NCBI GenBank assembly: GCA_028386065.3
Contig: JAKUCV010000197.1
Location: forward strand, 198,004-262,003
Direction of reading: 5' to 3'
Length of the DNA stretch: 64,000 nucleotides
Origin: Turnera subulata
Lineage: Eukaryota > Streptophyta > Magnoliopsida > Malpighiales > Passifloraceae
In this document: positions 43,202 through 54,933 of the stretch, piece by piece
Numbering within the stretch: position 1 is the first letter of the stretch
Layout: the number at the start of each line of letters is the position of its first letter
Made by a program: the position numbers and the translations under genes
Notes under the pieces: generated by a model
Database searches by the model: none
What the model saw: only the letters and a program-made list of their open reading frames with translations
Told to the model about the DNA's origin: nothing

Positions 43202-44318
43202 CTTGGAATTCTGGTCATTCGAGTTCTTAGTCCTCATGTCAACCTTTCTTCCAAACCCAAAGCTAGAGACGTCAATGATGTCCATCAGGTTCGTATTTCG
43301 TCAATGATGTCCATCAGAATTTCAGTTGGTTTCGGCAGTGCAGCCAGGCACGTACACTTGCATTGATACATTAAAAATAACATGCTTCCTTCACTTTTGA
43401 CAAGTATTAACTTCAGTAGTTATTACTCGCAGCACAAGAGTTTCAAATGAATTAGGCGCAGGCAAACCAAATGCTGCGCGCCTAGCGGTGCGTGTTGTGA
43501 TGTTCCTGGGAGTTGTGGAAGGTCTACTGACAAGTTTGACTGCAGTTTCTGTTAGGAATGTATGGGGTCATATGTACACTAATGATAAAGAATTGGTGAC
43601 ATACCTTGCTTCAGTAATGCTATACTTGCTGCGTCTAACTTCATCGGCAGCATACAAGGAGTACTTTCAGGTTGCAAATTTTGTTAACTATGAAAAAAAA
43701 TGATGACTTAAAACAGGACCAGATTTCTTCTCAATCAGCAAACCAGGCTAATGGCTTAGTTTGTGGAGGATCCTGACCAAGGAAACAGAAGCCTTACTTT
43801 GTTAAAAAATTGCTTGTTTCTGGGAATCATTTCAAATACAATCCGGGTTGTATTTTCCTCCAAGTGACTATTTTCAGCTTTGGTCACAATGTAGGTTGTG
43901 CTAGAGGGTGTGGCTGGCAGAAGACTGCTGCATTTATATGTCTTGGCGCTTATTACTTTGTGGGTCTTCCTACTGCTATAATCCTCACTTTTTTCATACA
44001 CTTTGGAGGAAAGGTAATGAAAATTTCCCCCCTCAAGATTAAGTAAGCAAACATTATCTATTTCTTATTTTGACCCTCAAAAGTGCAGGGACTTTGGATA
44101 GGAATCATAGGTGCAATTACTGTACAGACCACTTTGCTGTTGCTCATCACCCTGCGCACAAACTGGGAGCTAGAAGTAATTCAAATTTGAACTTTAATTT
44201 TTCTTCTCTTAATTCAACTCCAGGACATCTCTACTTATACAGACTTCAATTTCTACTAAATTCCCAGGCAAGAAAGGCAAGAGAGAGGGCGGGTGGCGGT
44301 TCTGCCATTCCCTCATAA
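43202..44318 (+). pseudogene. MATE2: MATE transporter, 3' half only
   Basis: Retains exon 3 (43,202-43,288), part of exon 4 (to 43,347), exon 5 (from 43,433), exon 6 (43,895-44,013), exon 7 (44,089-44,175) and exon 8 (44,268-44,318). Exons 1-2 are absent. Intron 3 and the start of exon 4 have been deleted, leaving a small duplication of 'gtcaatgatgtccatca'. In exon 5 one base is missing in 'gtaatgctatac' (about 43,620), shifting the frame. The last three exons look undamaged and end in the family's usual 'PS' plus stop. Non-functional remnant of a once complete unit of the tandem array. Confidence 0.88.
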
Positions 44319-45112
44319 ACGGTTCAAGGATGCTTCTACTATATAATGACCATATATGAATATGACCAGCAGAAGATCCATATGTGATATTTCCCTACTG
44401 TAGAGATATAGATGACTCCTGCATTTGATAGAGTCCATGTATTCTTGTAACATCTAGTCTATTAGGATAAGTGATAGAATTCCACAATTGTGATAACTAT
44501 GTACTATGTTTAACATCAGTTGTATACATTATGAATGTGTAGTATAATATAAATAGACAGGCGGCTCTGATATTGATTGAGCCCTTCATAGATTGTGCTT
44601 ATACTATACCTGCTATCTTTTCCAAGAGGAATTTGTTTTTACAGTGGCGAGTTGAAAAGCCACCACAAGAAGGTAAAATGCAGAAGTTCAGCGAGAAAAG
44701 TTATTTCAAGCTTAGTCTTTGAAAGGGGAAATAGAACACATCAGCAGGAAAGGTTGTCTATTGTCTGTTCTTCCTTGTCTCTTACTAGGACGATGAAGGA
44801 AATGTCAGAGGTTCACACTTTTATATCCTATGGTGGGACATCGATGATTTGTCAACTCGGTCCTGACAAATAAACAACAGCGTAGGAAAAAAAAAAAAAG
44901 GACTACTAAAAAAACCTGTTTGCTATCTGATAGGCAATAGCAGAATAAAATTAGACAAAATTTTCGTCACTGCTGTTGATAGAAATCTATCTGGTTAGCA
45001 GTGTCCGTGAAGAAGCTACCTATCTGGCTGTACGTTTGGAGAAGAAAATTTTCTCCATCTACAAAACTCGAATTCGAAACCATATTCAAAAGGAGCAGTG
45101 TTGAGTTGAACC
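44319..45112. other. MATE2 3' flank with a ~210-bp insertion
   Basis: Similar to the MATE1 3' flank, but about 44,397-44,607 is extra relative to 5,808-5,815 and 52,530. The extra piece has a TATA-like 'ataatataaatag' (about 44,548) and no frame. It could be a small LTR or other insertion, but I cannot define its ends. Confidence 0.4.
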
Positions 45113-45537
45113 CACAGTTATCAACCGGCACGGTCGGCTCGGCAGGTTGGACCGTGACCCAGACCCCAATCTGAGTTTTTAGTGGAGTTGGACCCGACAT
45201 ACAATCGATCCGGCCGGTTTTGTTACTTACCTGGTTGAACCGATGACTGGTCGGGTCAGTTTTCAATCACAAAACACCAAATTTTCCTCTCTTTTTTCCC
45301 TATTTTTACACGAAAATTATATTATTTAATGGAGAATTTTTATTTATAGACTTTATGTTCATTTTTTATTTTATAAATATATATAAATTAATATATGTAG
45401 ATTAAAATAACTTATTATTTAATAATTATTATCTCAGGTCCATTACATTGAACCCGAGTTCGAACCTGGTTCGACCAATGAACTATATGACCCATAACCT
45501 TTTCTGGATCTGTATCGGGCCGATTCTACTAACTATG
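45113..45537. mobile_element. hAT-like MITE, 425 bp, same family, inverted
   Basis: Related to 41,842-42,261 but in opposite orientation (compare its right end reversed, 'catagttagta', with the first copy's left end). Flanked by the 8-bp duplication 'gttgaacc' (45,105-45,112 and 45,538-45,545). More diverged termini suggest an older insertion. Confidence 0.75.
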
Positions 45538-45545
45538 GTTGAACC

Positions 45546-46071
45546 ACTCCAACCATCCACATTTTGATGGCCAAAGCACTAATTTGGTAGTACAACTCAA
45601 AAGCTCAAAAGTCAACTAGGTAATAACGAGCTCTCATATTGAATTATTGGGAAGTTGTCAGGCTTAGTTTTTTTTTTTTTTCCTGAATTCATTATCAAAG
45701 ACATATTTTGTTTTCTTTTTCATAGTCCAGAGTAGCAGAAGTACGTTTAAAAGAGAACCGGCATAATAAAACTAATGACATTTAATGAAACGGAATCAAA
45801 CGCCAACTTGATGAATCATATGATCATATCACTTCTTTATTTAGAAAATGAACCGACATAATAAAACTAATGACAGATTTCCAAGAGATGCCCTAGCCGG
45901 TAGTAATTTTATAATTGATCACTCCCCCTCTCCTCAAATGAAAAACGTATCAAATTAACTGTTTAAACTTAGCTTATATGAATTAGATTTTGTTGTGTTA
46001 TATTCTCTTTTTCACAACCGGTTTTTTTTTTCCTGTTCTCTAGCTTCCAAGCGAAAGGGATAGCGAGCTGG
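45546..46071. promoter_or_regulatory. MATE3 upstream region
   Basis: The array's promoter repeat, alike in MATE1, MATE4 and in part MATE5. Shared phrases include 'atcaaagacatattttg' and 'ttccaagagatg'. The 5' leader begins somewhere after about 45,990. It holds the unoccupied version of the MULE-like insertion site (45,684-45,709). Confidence 0.5.
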
Positions 46072-48918
46072 ATGGATCATGATCAGGATTCCAAACCTAC
46101 AGTACCCCAACAATCCCTTCAGGTTGTGGCATCTGAAGAGGGCAATGGGAGTGGTTTAAGTTCATCCAAGAAATTGTGTGAGAAAGCAGAAGTTGTCACA
46201 GAGCTAAGGAAGCAATTGAAGCTGGCAGGGCCTCTTGTTTTTACTGGTTTATTACAATTTAGTATGCAAATGATATCAGTCATATCTGTTGGCCATCTAG
46301 GACAAGTCCCTCTAGCAAGTGCTTCTTTGGCTACATCATTTGCTGGTTCTACTGGTTTTAGTCTCATGGTAATGTCTCTTCTCATTTTTATTTTTTTTTC
46401 ATATAAAACTGATATATTAGTTGGTTTTTCAAGAAGCATCACTGGCTATGTGCATATGTTATTTTGAGTAGGTGGGAATGGGAGGGGCATTGGAAACATT
46501 CTGTGGACAAGCCTATGGAGCAGAACTGTATCATATGCTTGGGGTATACACGCAAAGAGCAATGATTCTTTTTACTCTAATGAGTGTTCCTGTATCAATT
46601 CTTTGGGCCTTCACTGGGAAGATTTTGGCTATCTTGAAGCAAGACTCTCAAATTTCGGCTGGAGCAGGGTTATATGCTAGGTGGATGATTCCAAGCATTT
46701 TCCCATTTGCCCTTCTTCAGTGCCAAGTTCGATTTCTACAAGCTCAAAAGAACACAATTCCTTTGGTGACAAGTAGTGGCGTCACGACTTTGTTTCATGC
46801 CCTTGGGTGTTGGATTCTGATCTTTAAGTTCGGATTAGGCAACAAAGGAGCTGCTCTATCTAATGGAATTTCTTTATGGTTAAATGTGCTCGTCCTGGCC
46901 TTGTACATAAAGTTCTCGCCTACTTGTCAAAAGACTTGGAAAAGTTTCTCCAGAGAAGCCATTAAAAATTTCTATGCTTTTCTGAGATTGGCCGTCCCTT
47001 CGGCTTTTATGCTCTGGTGAGTTTGCTGATGCCTGATAAAACAAAGCCATTCACCATTCTTCCAACTAAACTAGTAGGATAAGGAACCTCCATTTTCTGT
47101 GTAACATTCATCAGCTTGGAATTCTGGTCACTCGAGTTCTTAGTCCTCATGTCAGCCTTTCTTCCAAATCCAAAGCTAGAGACGTCAATGATGTCCATCA
47201 GGTTCGCGTTTTATCATCTGACTCAAAGATAAACAAACTTAGTTTTGTTGGAAATATGAACAAGCTGCAGTAATTTGCAGCAGCAGTTTTCTTTTGGCTC
47301 CACCATCACATTCAGTTTCTAGAAGGATTTGAATATGCAAGTGGTTGTTCTTTCATTATTGCATTTGTTAGTTTAATATGTTATCTGAGTTGTAGTGTGT
47401 TTCCATTAAGTGCTTTGCTATTATGAGGAATCTTAGGAAAAGCAAGTGTGAGCTGTCAAAGTTGAGTGGAGTGGTTGGATTTTAGGCTGATTTTCTGCCT
47501 ATATATTGAGTCTTGTAATCAGTTGTAATCAAGTGAAATCAAGTTAATAAAAACGTTGGTGTTTCACTTCAATATTACTCTGATTGTTCAGAGTGGTTTA
47601 AAACAAAATGATTGAGTGAATTGAGAGAAAATCAATAGAACAGTAACCAAGAAAGTCAGCCTTGGTTTCTGCAGAATTTCTGGGAATTTTCCAGAAAAAA
47701 TCGATGTTCTAATCGTTCGGCCGGATTGTTTGATATCAAGTGTGATCAAACATCGATGTCTTGATTGAACATCGATGTTCTTAGTGTAAAAAAGCCAACA
47801 AGTTTGAGGTTCTTGAAACCCTGATAAAGTTAATGAGAAACGTTCTCCTTTCCCTTTGACAACTAACTTCAGTAGTTAACTTTCTGCAGTCTCAACACAG
47901 TATCAGCATTCTTCAGAATTCCAGTTGGTTTGGGCAGTGCAGTGAGGCAAGTAAACTTGTACCAATACATCTCATAATAACATGCTTCCTTCACTTTTGA
48001 AAAGTATTAACTTCAGCAGTTAATAATTGCAGCACAAGAGTTTCAAATGAATTAGGCGCAGGCAAACCAAATGCTGCGAGTCTTGCCGTGCGTGTTGTGT
48101 TGTTCCTGGGAGTTGTGGAAGGTCTACTGACAAGTTCAATTTCCGTTGCAGTTAGGAATGTATGGGGTCATATGTACACTAATGACAAAGCATTGGTGGC
48201 ATACCTTGCATCAGTAATGCCCATACTTGCTGCGTCTAACTTCATCAGCAGCATACAAGGAGTACTCTCAAGTTGCAACTTTTTTTAACTAAGAATAAAA
48301 GAATATGACTTAAAACATAACCAGATTTCTTCTCAATCAGCAAACCAGGCTAATGGCTTAGTTGGTGGAGGATCCTGACAAAGAAAACAGAAGCCTTACT
48401 TCGTTAAAAAATTGCTTGTTTCTGGGAATCATTTCAAATAGAATCCGGGGTTGTATTTTCCTCTGTTAAGTGAGTATTTTCAGATTTGGTCACAATGTAG
48501 GTTGTGCTAGAGGGTGTGGTTGGCAGAAGACAGCTGCATTTATATCTCTAGGCGCTTATTACTTTGTGGGCCTGCCCACTGCTATAATCCTCACTTTTGT
48601 CATACACGTTGGTGGAAAGGTAATGAAAATTTCCCCCTCAAGATTAAGTAAGCACAAATTATCTACTTCTCGTTTTGACCCTGAAAATTGCAGGGGCTTT
48701 GGATAGGAATCATAGGTGCAATCGCTGTACAGACCACTTTGCTGTTACTCATTACCCTGCGGACAAACTGGGAGCTAGAAGTAATTCAATTTTGTTCTTT
48801 TTTCTTTTCCTTCTTGGTCCAACTCCAGGATATCTACTTATACGTATGCTTCAATTTCTACTCCCAGGCAACAAAGGCAAAGGAGAGGGTGGGTGGCGGT
48901 TCTGCCCTTCCCTCGTAA
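46072..48918 (+). CDS. MATE3: MATE efflux transporter, intact
   Basis: Proton-coupled organic-solute exporter of the plant DTX family; substrate unknown. Exons: 46072-46368, 46472-47016, 47115-47201, 47890-47946, 48033-48271, 48501-48619, 48694-48780, 48868-48918. They join in frame to 493 residues. Exon 2 opens with 'VGMGGALETFCGQAYGAE' (Val where the paralogues have Leu) and exon 6 with 'CARGCGWQKTAAF'. Intron 3 is enlarged to 688 bp by a solo LTR. Intron 4 has a GC donor. At the end of exon 5 the usual G before the donor is A ('ctctca-a-gttgc'), which weakens that splice site and changes a Gly to Ser if used. Otherwise no damage. Confidence 0.9.
47246..47800. mobile_element. Solo LTR, 555 bp, in MATE3 intron 3
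   Basis: Starts TGTTGG, ends CCAACA, and is flanked by the 5-bp duplication 'agttt' (47,241-47,245 and 47,801-47,805). The same intron in MATE4 (about 51,393) reads 'ccttagtttgaggttt' without it. A TATA box ('ctatatattgag', about 47,500) and a polyadenylation-like 'ttaataaaaa' lie inside. No internal retroelement sequence remains, so it is the product of LTR-LTR recombination. Confidence 0.9.
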
Positions 48919-50231
48919 ACAGATGCACAAATTCTGCGAGAAAAGTTATTCCAAGATTAGTCTTTGAAAAGGGAAATTGAGTTCATCAGCAGGAAAGTTG
49001 TCTATTGTCTGTTCTTCCTTGTCTCTTACTAGCTAGGTCTATGAAGGAAATGTTAGCTTCTTATTTTCGTATCCTATAATCCAGTCACGACCTTTGGCAA
49101 ACTGGATCATACCAAAAATGTGGTGGGGCGTCTATGTTTGTCAACTCGGTCCTGACAAATAAACAAAATAGGGTAGGAGTGAAAGGGAGTACTAAAAAAC
49201 CATCTGCTATATACAATAGGCACTAGCAGATTAAAATTGGACAGAATTTTCGTCACTCCTGACGATAGAAATCTATCTGGTTGGCATCGTCCGTAAAGAA
49301 GCTAGCTATTTGGCTGCACATTTGGGGAAAAAATTATTCTCTGTCTCTTTAAAAAATTGAAAGAAAAAGAGTAAAATCTGAGAGTTCAAACGCAACTTTG
49401 AGGCTGCAATTTTAGGGCCAAGACACTAGGTTTTTTTCCTATCTAGTTACTGGTTCAGATTAGTTCAATCGAGATGTTGCTTAAGAGTACTAAGTATCGG
49501 ACTACTTGAACCAACCACAAGACACCAGTTTAGTAGTACAATTGATAGCTCAAAAGGCATCTAGGAAATAACGAGCTCTTATATGTTGAATTATTAACTA
49601 AAAAGATCATTAACAAAATTCTGGAAATCGACAAATTCCTCTCCATGAAACAAGACCCTCACATGGATCTTGTTCTTCTCTGCTAAACGACGAGGAAGAT
49701 AACTAGCATTGCTTGCACGTACTGTTACCCAAAAGTTGTATATATACCGACATGCATTTGGCAGCTGTCAGGCTTGATTTTCTTCTCCCTGAATTTATAA
49801 TCAAATACATATTTTGGTTTCTTCCACGTGCATTTGGCAGGCACCGCATGGTTAATTATATTATTCATTATCAAAGATAACATATTTTGTTTTTTTTTTT
49901 TTTCATATAGTCCAGAGTATCAGAAGTACGTTTAAAAGACAACTTGATCTGTTAATAAAATAAAATAAAAAGGCTAACTTGATCAATAATATCACTTCTT
50001 TATTTAGAAAATGAACCAACTTAGTTAAAACTAATGACATTTTTCCAAGAGAAGTGTCGCTGCCTGGCAAGTTGTTTACTCGACGACTTCCCCAAATGGA
50101 AAAATATCAAAATTTGGAAAGCCACAGTTTAACCTTAGCTTACATGAATTAGACTTTGTTGTTTTATCCTCTTCAATTCACAACCGGAAGTTTTCTTCTT
50201 TAGCTTCCAAACCAAAGGCATAGCGAGTTGG
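48919..50231. other. MATE3-MATE4 spacer and MATE4 promoter
   Basis: Array spacer. The first 300 bp match the 3' flank of the other units; from about 49,550 it is the promoter repeat seen before MATE1 and MATE3. It includes a T-run at about 49,890 and no other gene. Confidence 0.55.
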
Positions 50232-52464
50232 ATGGATCATGATCAGGATTCCAAACCTACAGTACCCCATCAATCCATTCAGGTTGTGACATCTGAGAAG
50301 GGAAACAAGAGTGGTTTAAGTTCATCCAAGAACTGGGGTGAGAAAGCAGTAGTAGTCACAGAGCTAAGGATGCAATTGAAGTTGGCAGGGCCTCTGATTT
50401 TTACTAGTTTCTTACAATTCAGTATGCAAATGATATCAGTTATGTTTGTTGGCCATCTCGGGCAAGTCCCTCTAGCAAGTGCTTCTTTGGCTACATCATT
50501 TGCTGGTGTCACTGGTTTCAGTCTCATGGTAAGATCTCTTCTCAGGTTTTCTGTCATATAAAACTAATATATTAGTTTGTTTTTCAAGAAGCATCACTGG
50601 TTATGTGCATATGCTATTTTGAGTAGCTGGGAATGGGAGGTGCATTGGAAACATTCTGTGGACAAGCCTATGGAGCAGAACTGTATCAGATGCTTGGCGT
50701 ATATGCTCAGAGAGCAATGACTATTTTTACTCTAATGGGTATTCCTGTATCAATTCTTTGGGCCTTTACTGGGGATATTTTGGCTATCCTGAAGCAAGAT
50801 TCCCAAATTTCAGCTGGAGCAGGGTTATATGCTAGGTGGTTGATCCCAAGCATTTTCCCATACGCCCTTCTTCAGTGCCAAGTCCGATTTCTACAAGCTC
50901 AAAAGAACACATTGCCCTTGGTAATAAGTACCGGTGCCACGACTCTATGTCATGCCCTTGTGTGTTGGACTTTGATCTTTAAGTTAGGATTAGGCAACAA
51001 AGGAGCTTCTCTCTCTCTTGGAATCTCTTACTGGTTAAATGTGCTCATCCTAGCCTTGTACATCATGTTCTCTCCAACTTGCCAAAAGACTTGGAAAAGA
51101 TTCTCCGAAGAAGCCTTGAAAAATCTCTATGCTTTTCTGAGATTAGGTGTCCCTTCTGCTTTTATGGTCTGGTGAGTTTGCTGACATGACTGATAAAACA
51201 AAGCCGTTTGCGAACTAAATTAGTTGAATAAGTACATAACTTCATTCTCTGTGTAACATTGATCACCAGCTTGGAATTCTGGTCATATGAGTTTTTGGTC
51301 CTCTTGTCAGCCTTTCTTCCAAATCCAAAACTAGAGACGTCAATGATGTCCATCAGGTTCGTGTTTAATCATCTGAATCAAAGATATACAGCCTTAGTTT
51401 GAGGTTTCAGAGACCCTGATAAAGTTAACGAGAAAACATTGCTTTTTACCTTTAGTTACTAACTTCAGTAATTAACTTTCTGCAGTCTCAACACAATATC
51501 AGCACTCTTCAGAATTCCAGTTGGTTTGGGCAGCGCAGTGAGGCAAGTACACTTCCATAGATACATTAACAATAAACATGCTTCCTTCCTTCCCTTTTGA
51601 CAAGTACTAACCTCAGTAGTTAAATAATTACAGTACAAGAGTTTCAAATGAATTAGGCGCAGGGAAACCAAATGCTGCACGTCTTGCAGTGCAGGTTGTG
51701 TTGTTCCTGGCAGTTGTGGGAGGTCTACTGACAGGCATGATTGCAGTTGCAGTTAGGAATGTATGGGGTCATATGTACACTAATGACAAAGAATTGGTGA
51801 CATATCTTGCATCAGTCATGCCTATACTTGCTGCGGCTAACTTCATCGATAGCATACAAGGCGTACTCGCAGGTTTCAACTTCTGTTAACTAAGAAAAAA
51901 AAAACTTAAAACTGTACAAGATTTCTTCTCAATCAGCAAACTAGGCAAATGGCTTAGTTTGTGAAGGATCCTGACCAAGAAAACAGAAGCCTTACTTTGT
52001 TTAAAAAATTTGCTTCCAAAGTGACTATTTTCAGCGCTCACAATGTAGGTTGTGCTAGAGGGTGTGGCTGGCAGAAGACTGCTGCATTTACATGTCTAGG
52101 CGCTTATTACTTTGTGGGGCTCCCTACTGCTATAATCCTCACTTTTGTCCTACACTTTGGTGGAAAGGTAATGGAATTTCCCTGTCGTTCAGATTGAGTA
52201 GGCACAGATTGTCTATTTCTTATTTTGACCCTCCAAAATTGCAGGGACTTTGGATAGGAATCGTAGGTGCAGTCATTCTACAGTCCACTTTGTTGTTACT
52301 CATTACCCTGCGCACAAACTGGGAGCAAGAAGTAATTCAAATTTGTGTTTTTGTCTCCTCTTAATCCAACTCCAGGATATCTACTGATACAAACTTTCAA
52401 TTTCTATTCCCAGGCAACTAAGGCAAGGGAGAGGGTGGGAGGTGGTTCTGCTATTCCCTCGTAA
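50232..52464 (+). CDS. MATE4: MATE efflux transporter, intact
   Basis: Membrane exporter of the DTX family, substrate not deducible. Exons: 50232-50528, 50627-51171, 51270-51356, 51486-51542, 51634-51872, 52049-52167, 52245-52331, 52414-52464. They join in frame to 493 residues. It carries the same hallmarks as MATE1 ('GMGGALETFCGQAYGAE', 'STRVSNELGAGKP', 'CARGCGWQKTAAF', 'TLRTNWEQE'). Intron 4 again begins with GC. The start ATG is followed by 'DHDQDSKPTVP', almost as in MATE3, making these two the closest pair at the N-terminus. A young Copia element lies about 360 bp beyond the stop codon. Confidence 0.92.
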
Positions 52465-52821
52465 ACAGCTCAAGGATGTTTCTACCCTACAATGACATAT
52501 GGGACCAGCAGAAGATCCATATATGAAGCTACCTACCTATCTTTTCGAAAAAGGATTTGTCTTTTCAGTTTCAAGTTAAAAGCCACCAGAAAGAAAGAAA
52601 AGAGGCACAAGTTCTACTTGAAAAGGTATTTTAAGATTAGTAAGGGGAAACAGACATCAGCTGGAAAGGTTGTGTATCTTCTGTTCTTCGTTGTCTCTTA
52701 CTAGTAAAAAGAAGGAAATGTGAGGTTCTTATTTTTTTATCCTATAACCATTGTCTATCTTCTATTCTTCCTTATCTCTTTTTTTTTTTTTTTCCTTGTC
52801 GAATCTGTTCTTCCTTGTCTC

Positions 52822-53071
52822 TGTTAGCAGTAGATAATTCTCATCATGCATCCTAATCCTTATCATGTATTCTAGGTCAATCTATATTGTGTAACTCATA
52901 TCTAGTAAACCATGCTTATCAGGTTACACTCCATGCTGTCTTGGAGTCCTTGTATTTCTGTACTACTACACAATGTAACTCACTGCAAATCACTATTAAA
53001 TACAGCCCTTGGCTACACAATGGTTGTACCAAGATTTCTCACAAAACACATATCTAGTTAGAATCTTAACA
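52822..53071 (+). repeat. Copia 5' LTR
   Basis: 250 bp, TG...CA ends, apparently identical to 55,648-55,897. Contains 'tattaaataca' (about 52,995), which may serve as a TATA element. Confidence 0.95.
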
Positions 53072-53083
53072 TGGTAGCGGAGC
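53072..53083 (+). other. Copia primer-binding site
   Basis: 'tggtagcggagc' directly after the LTR resembles the complement of the initiator methionine tRNA 3' end, the usual Copia primer (common form TGGTATCAGAGC). Confidence 0.8.
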
Positions 53084-53154
53084 CTATTGCTTAATCGCAA
53101 AACTCCATCAACAAATTTCTTCTCTTTTTTCTTGGTCTCCCTGTTGTTTTCTCG

Positions 53155-54933
53155 ATGGATCACGACACTCCTCCCTCAAGTTCTGTTAATTCTGGGGCAG
53201 GAAACACAAACAATAACCCTTCTATTGCTGCTGCCGCTGTGCCCACTATTGTTGTGCAACCCCTCACAAACTCCCATCAATCCGTCTCAATTCAGTTATC
53301 CCATCATAACTATGTTTTTTGGAGAGCTCAGATGGAGCCCTATCTTGCTGGCCAAGGAGTGCTTGGGTATGTTACGGGGGCTTTTCCTTGTCCTGCTTCC
53401 ACTCGCCTTGATGCTACCGGTGCTCCTCAACCAAATCCGGATTATGCACGATGGGTCCAACAGGATCAAGCAATCCTGAGCAGTATTAACTCATCCTTGG
53501 CAGTAGAGGTTTTTCCCACTGTCGTTGGCAAGCGTACATCCAAAGACGCATGGGACGCTTTGGAGACCTCCCTTGCCTCTTCCAATCAGGCCCGAAGGAT
53601 GGCCATCCACTCGGCTTTGCAACAAATTTCTCAGATGCCGGATGAGCCAGTCATGCAATATCTCAATAGGGCCAAACGTCTGTCCGATGAACTCGCTGCG
53701 AGTGGACAAGCCATGACAGCTACTGATTTTCAGATCAGTCTCATTAGAGGTTTGCAACCTGACCTCAAAACCTTTGCTACAACTGTCACTGCCAGGCCAG
53801 AACCACTTTCTTTTGCAGAATTGCAGGGTGCTCTTATGAGCTACGAGTTTTTGCATACTGACCCTCTCAAGTCCCTTGCCCTTGATTCCACTGCTGCCAA
53901 GGCGAAAGAACAGCCCGAGCCTGCACCCTCGGCTCATGTTGCTCACAAACAAGCTTTTCCTCCAACCTTTCGTGGTGGACGAGGACGCCGTGGCAGGGGA
54001 GGACGTGGTGGCCGCGGTTATTACAATCAATACTATGACAACCGTTCCAATCGTCCTCAAGATTCTAATCGCCCCAGGTGTCAATTTTGTAACAAATGGG
54101 GTCATGTTGCCCAAAATTGCTATCAGCGTAATTCCACAGCAACTGTCAACACTGTCTCTCAGCCTTATGCCCCTTATTCTCCAGATCAATGGTTCCCTGA
54201 TACGGGAGCTAGTCATCATGTCACTCCGGACCAGCATCATCTCCACCAATACAGTGATTATCCCGGCCAAGACATGGTTCAGGTTGGTAATGGACAAGAA
54301 CTGTCCATCGCGGGTGTAGGTAACTCTTCTCTTTCAACACCAACTCGTCCTTTACATATTAACAATATCCTTCATGTTCCTCATATTACAAAATCACTTC
54401 TTTCCGTTCAGCAATTTGCGAAAGATAATGCCGTATTTTTTGAATTTCACCCTGACTACTTTCTTGTAAAGGACCGAACCAGCCACAAAACCCTCCTTAC
54501 CGGCCGGAGTGATCAGGGCCTTTACACCTTCAACTCATGTCCTTCCGTTGATAGATGCCACGCGTTTTCCGTTTCTCGGGTTGAAGAGGCGATTTGGCAC
54601 CGGCGACTTGGACATCCACATCATCAAGTTCAAAAGAAAGTCTTTTCTCGTTTTCACATTCCTGTCACGTCAGTTTCTGGCTCTAATAACTGTCTTTCGT
54701 GTCCTTTCGGTAAACTTGCTAAGGGTCATTTATCTTTGTCACAAACTCATTCAATAAAACCTTTGGAGTTGATTTTTACGGATGTTTGGGGTCCTGCACC
54801 GTCCTCAAGTATCGATGGGTCTCGTTTTTATGTCATATTCATGGATGATTTCAGCAAATACTTATGGATTTACTGCATTAAAAAGAAATCAGAAGTTTAT
54901 TCAATTTTGCGCAAATTCCAAGCACGAAACTAA
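53155..54933 (+). CDS. Copia gag-protease-integrase frame, truncated
   Basis: 592 residues. The N-terminal gag region has 'NYVFWRAQMEPYLAGQ' and the helical 'MPDEPVMQYLNRAKRLSDEL'. A Gly/Arg-rich stretch ('GGRGRRGRGGRGGRG') precedes the zinc knuckle CX2CX4HX4C at residues about 309-322. The aspartic protease motif DTGA starts at about residue 349. The His/Cys pre-integrase region starts with 'IWHRRLGHPHH' (about 478-535), followed by the start of the integrase core ('DVWGPAPSSS', 'FMDDFSKYLW'). The frame ends at a TAA created at the deletion junction (54,931-54,933). Domain order is Copia-type; the polyprotein is incomplete. Confidence 0.92.
   Translation: MDHDTPPSSSVNSGAGNTNNNPSIAAAAVPTIVVQPLTNSHQSVSIQLSHHNYVFWRAQMEPYLAGQGVLGYVTGAFPCPASTRLDATGAPQPNPDYARWVQQDQAILSSINSSLAVEVFPTVVGKRTSKDAWDALETSLASSNQARRMAIHSALQQISQMPDEPVMQYLNRAKRLSDELAASGQAMTATDFQISLIRGLQPDLKTFATTVTARPEPLSFAELQGALMSYEFLHTDPLKSLALDSTAAKAKEQPEPAPSAHVAHKQAFPPTFRGGRGRRGRGGRGGRGYYNQYYDNRSNRPQDSNRPRCQFCNKWGHVAQNCYQRNSTATVNTVSQPYAPYSPDQWFPDTGASHHVTPDQHHLHQYSDYPGQDMVQVGNGQELSIAGVGNSSLSTPTRPLHINNILHVPHITKSLLSVQQFAKDNAVFFEFHPDYFLVKDRTSHKTLLTGRSDQGLYTFNSCPSVDRCHAFSVSRVEEAIWHRRLGHPHHQVQKKVFSRFHIPVTSVSGSNNCLSCPFGKLAKGHLSLSQTHSIKPLELIFTDVWGPAPSSSIDGSRFYVIFMDDFSKYLWIYCIKKKSEVYSILRKFQARN

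Noticed and set aside
53491..54297. 268-residue minus-strand frame
   Set aside because: Antisense shadow of the Copia gag-protease frame.
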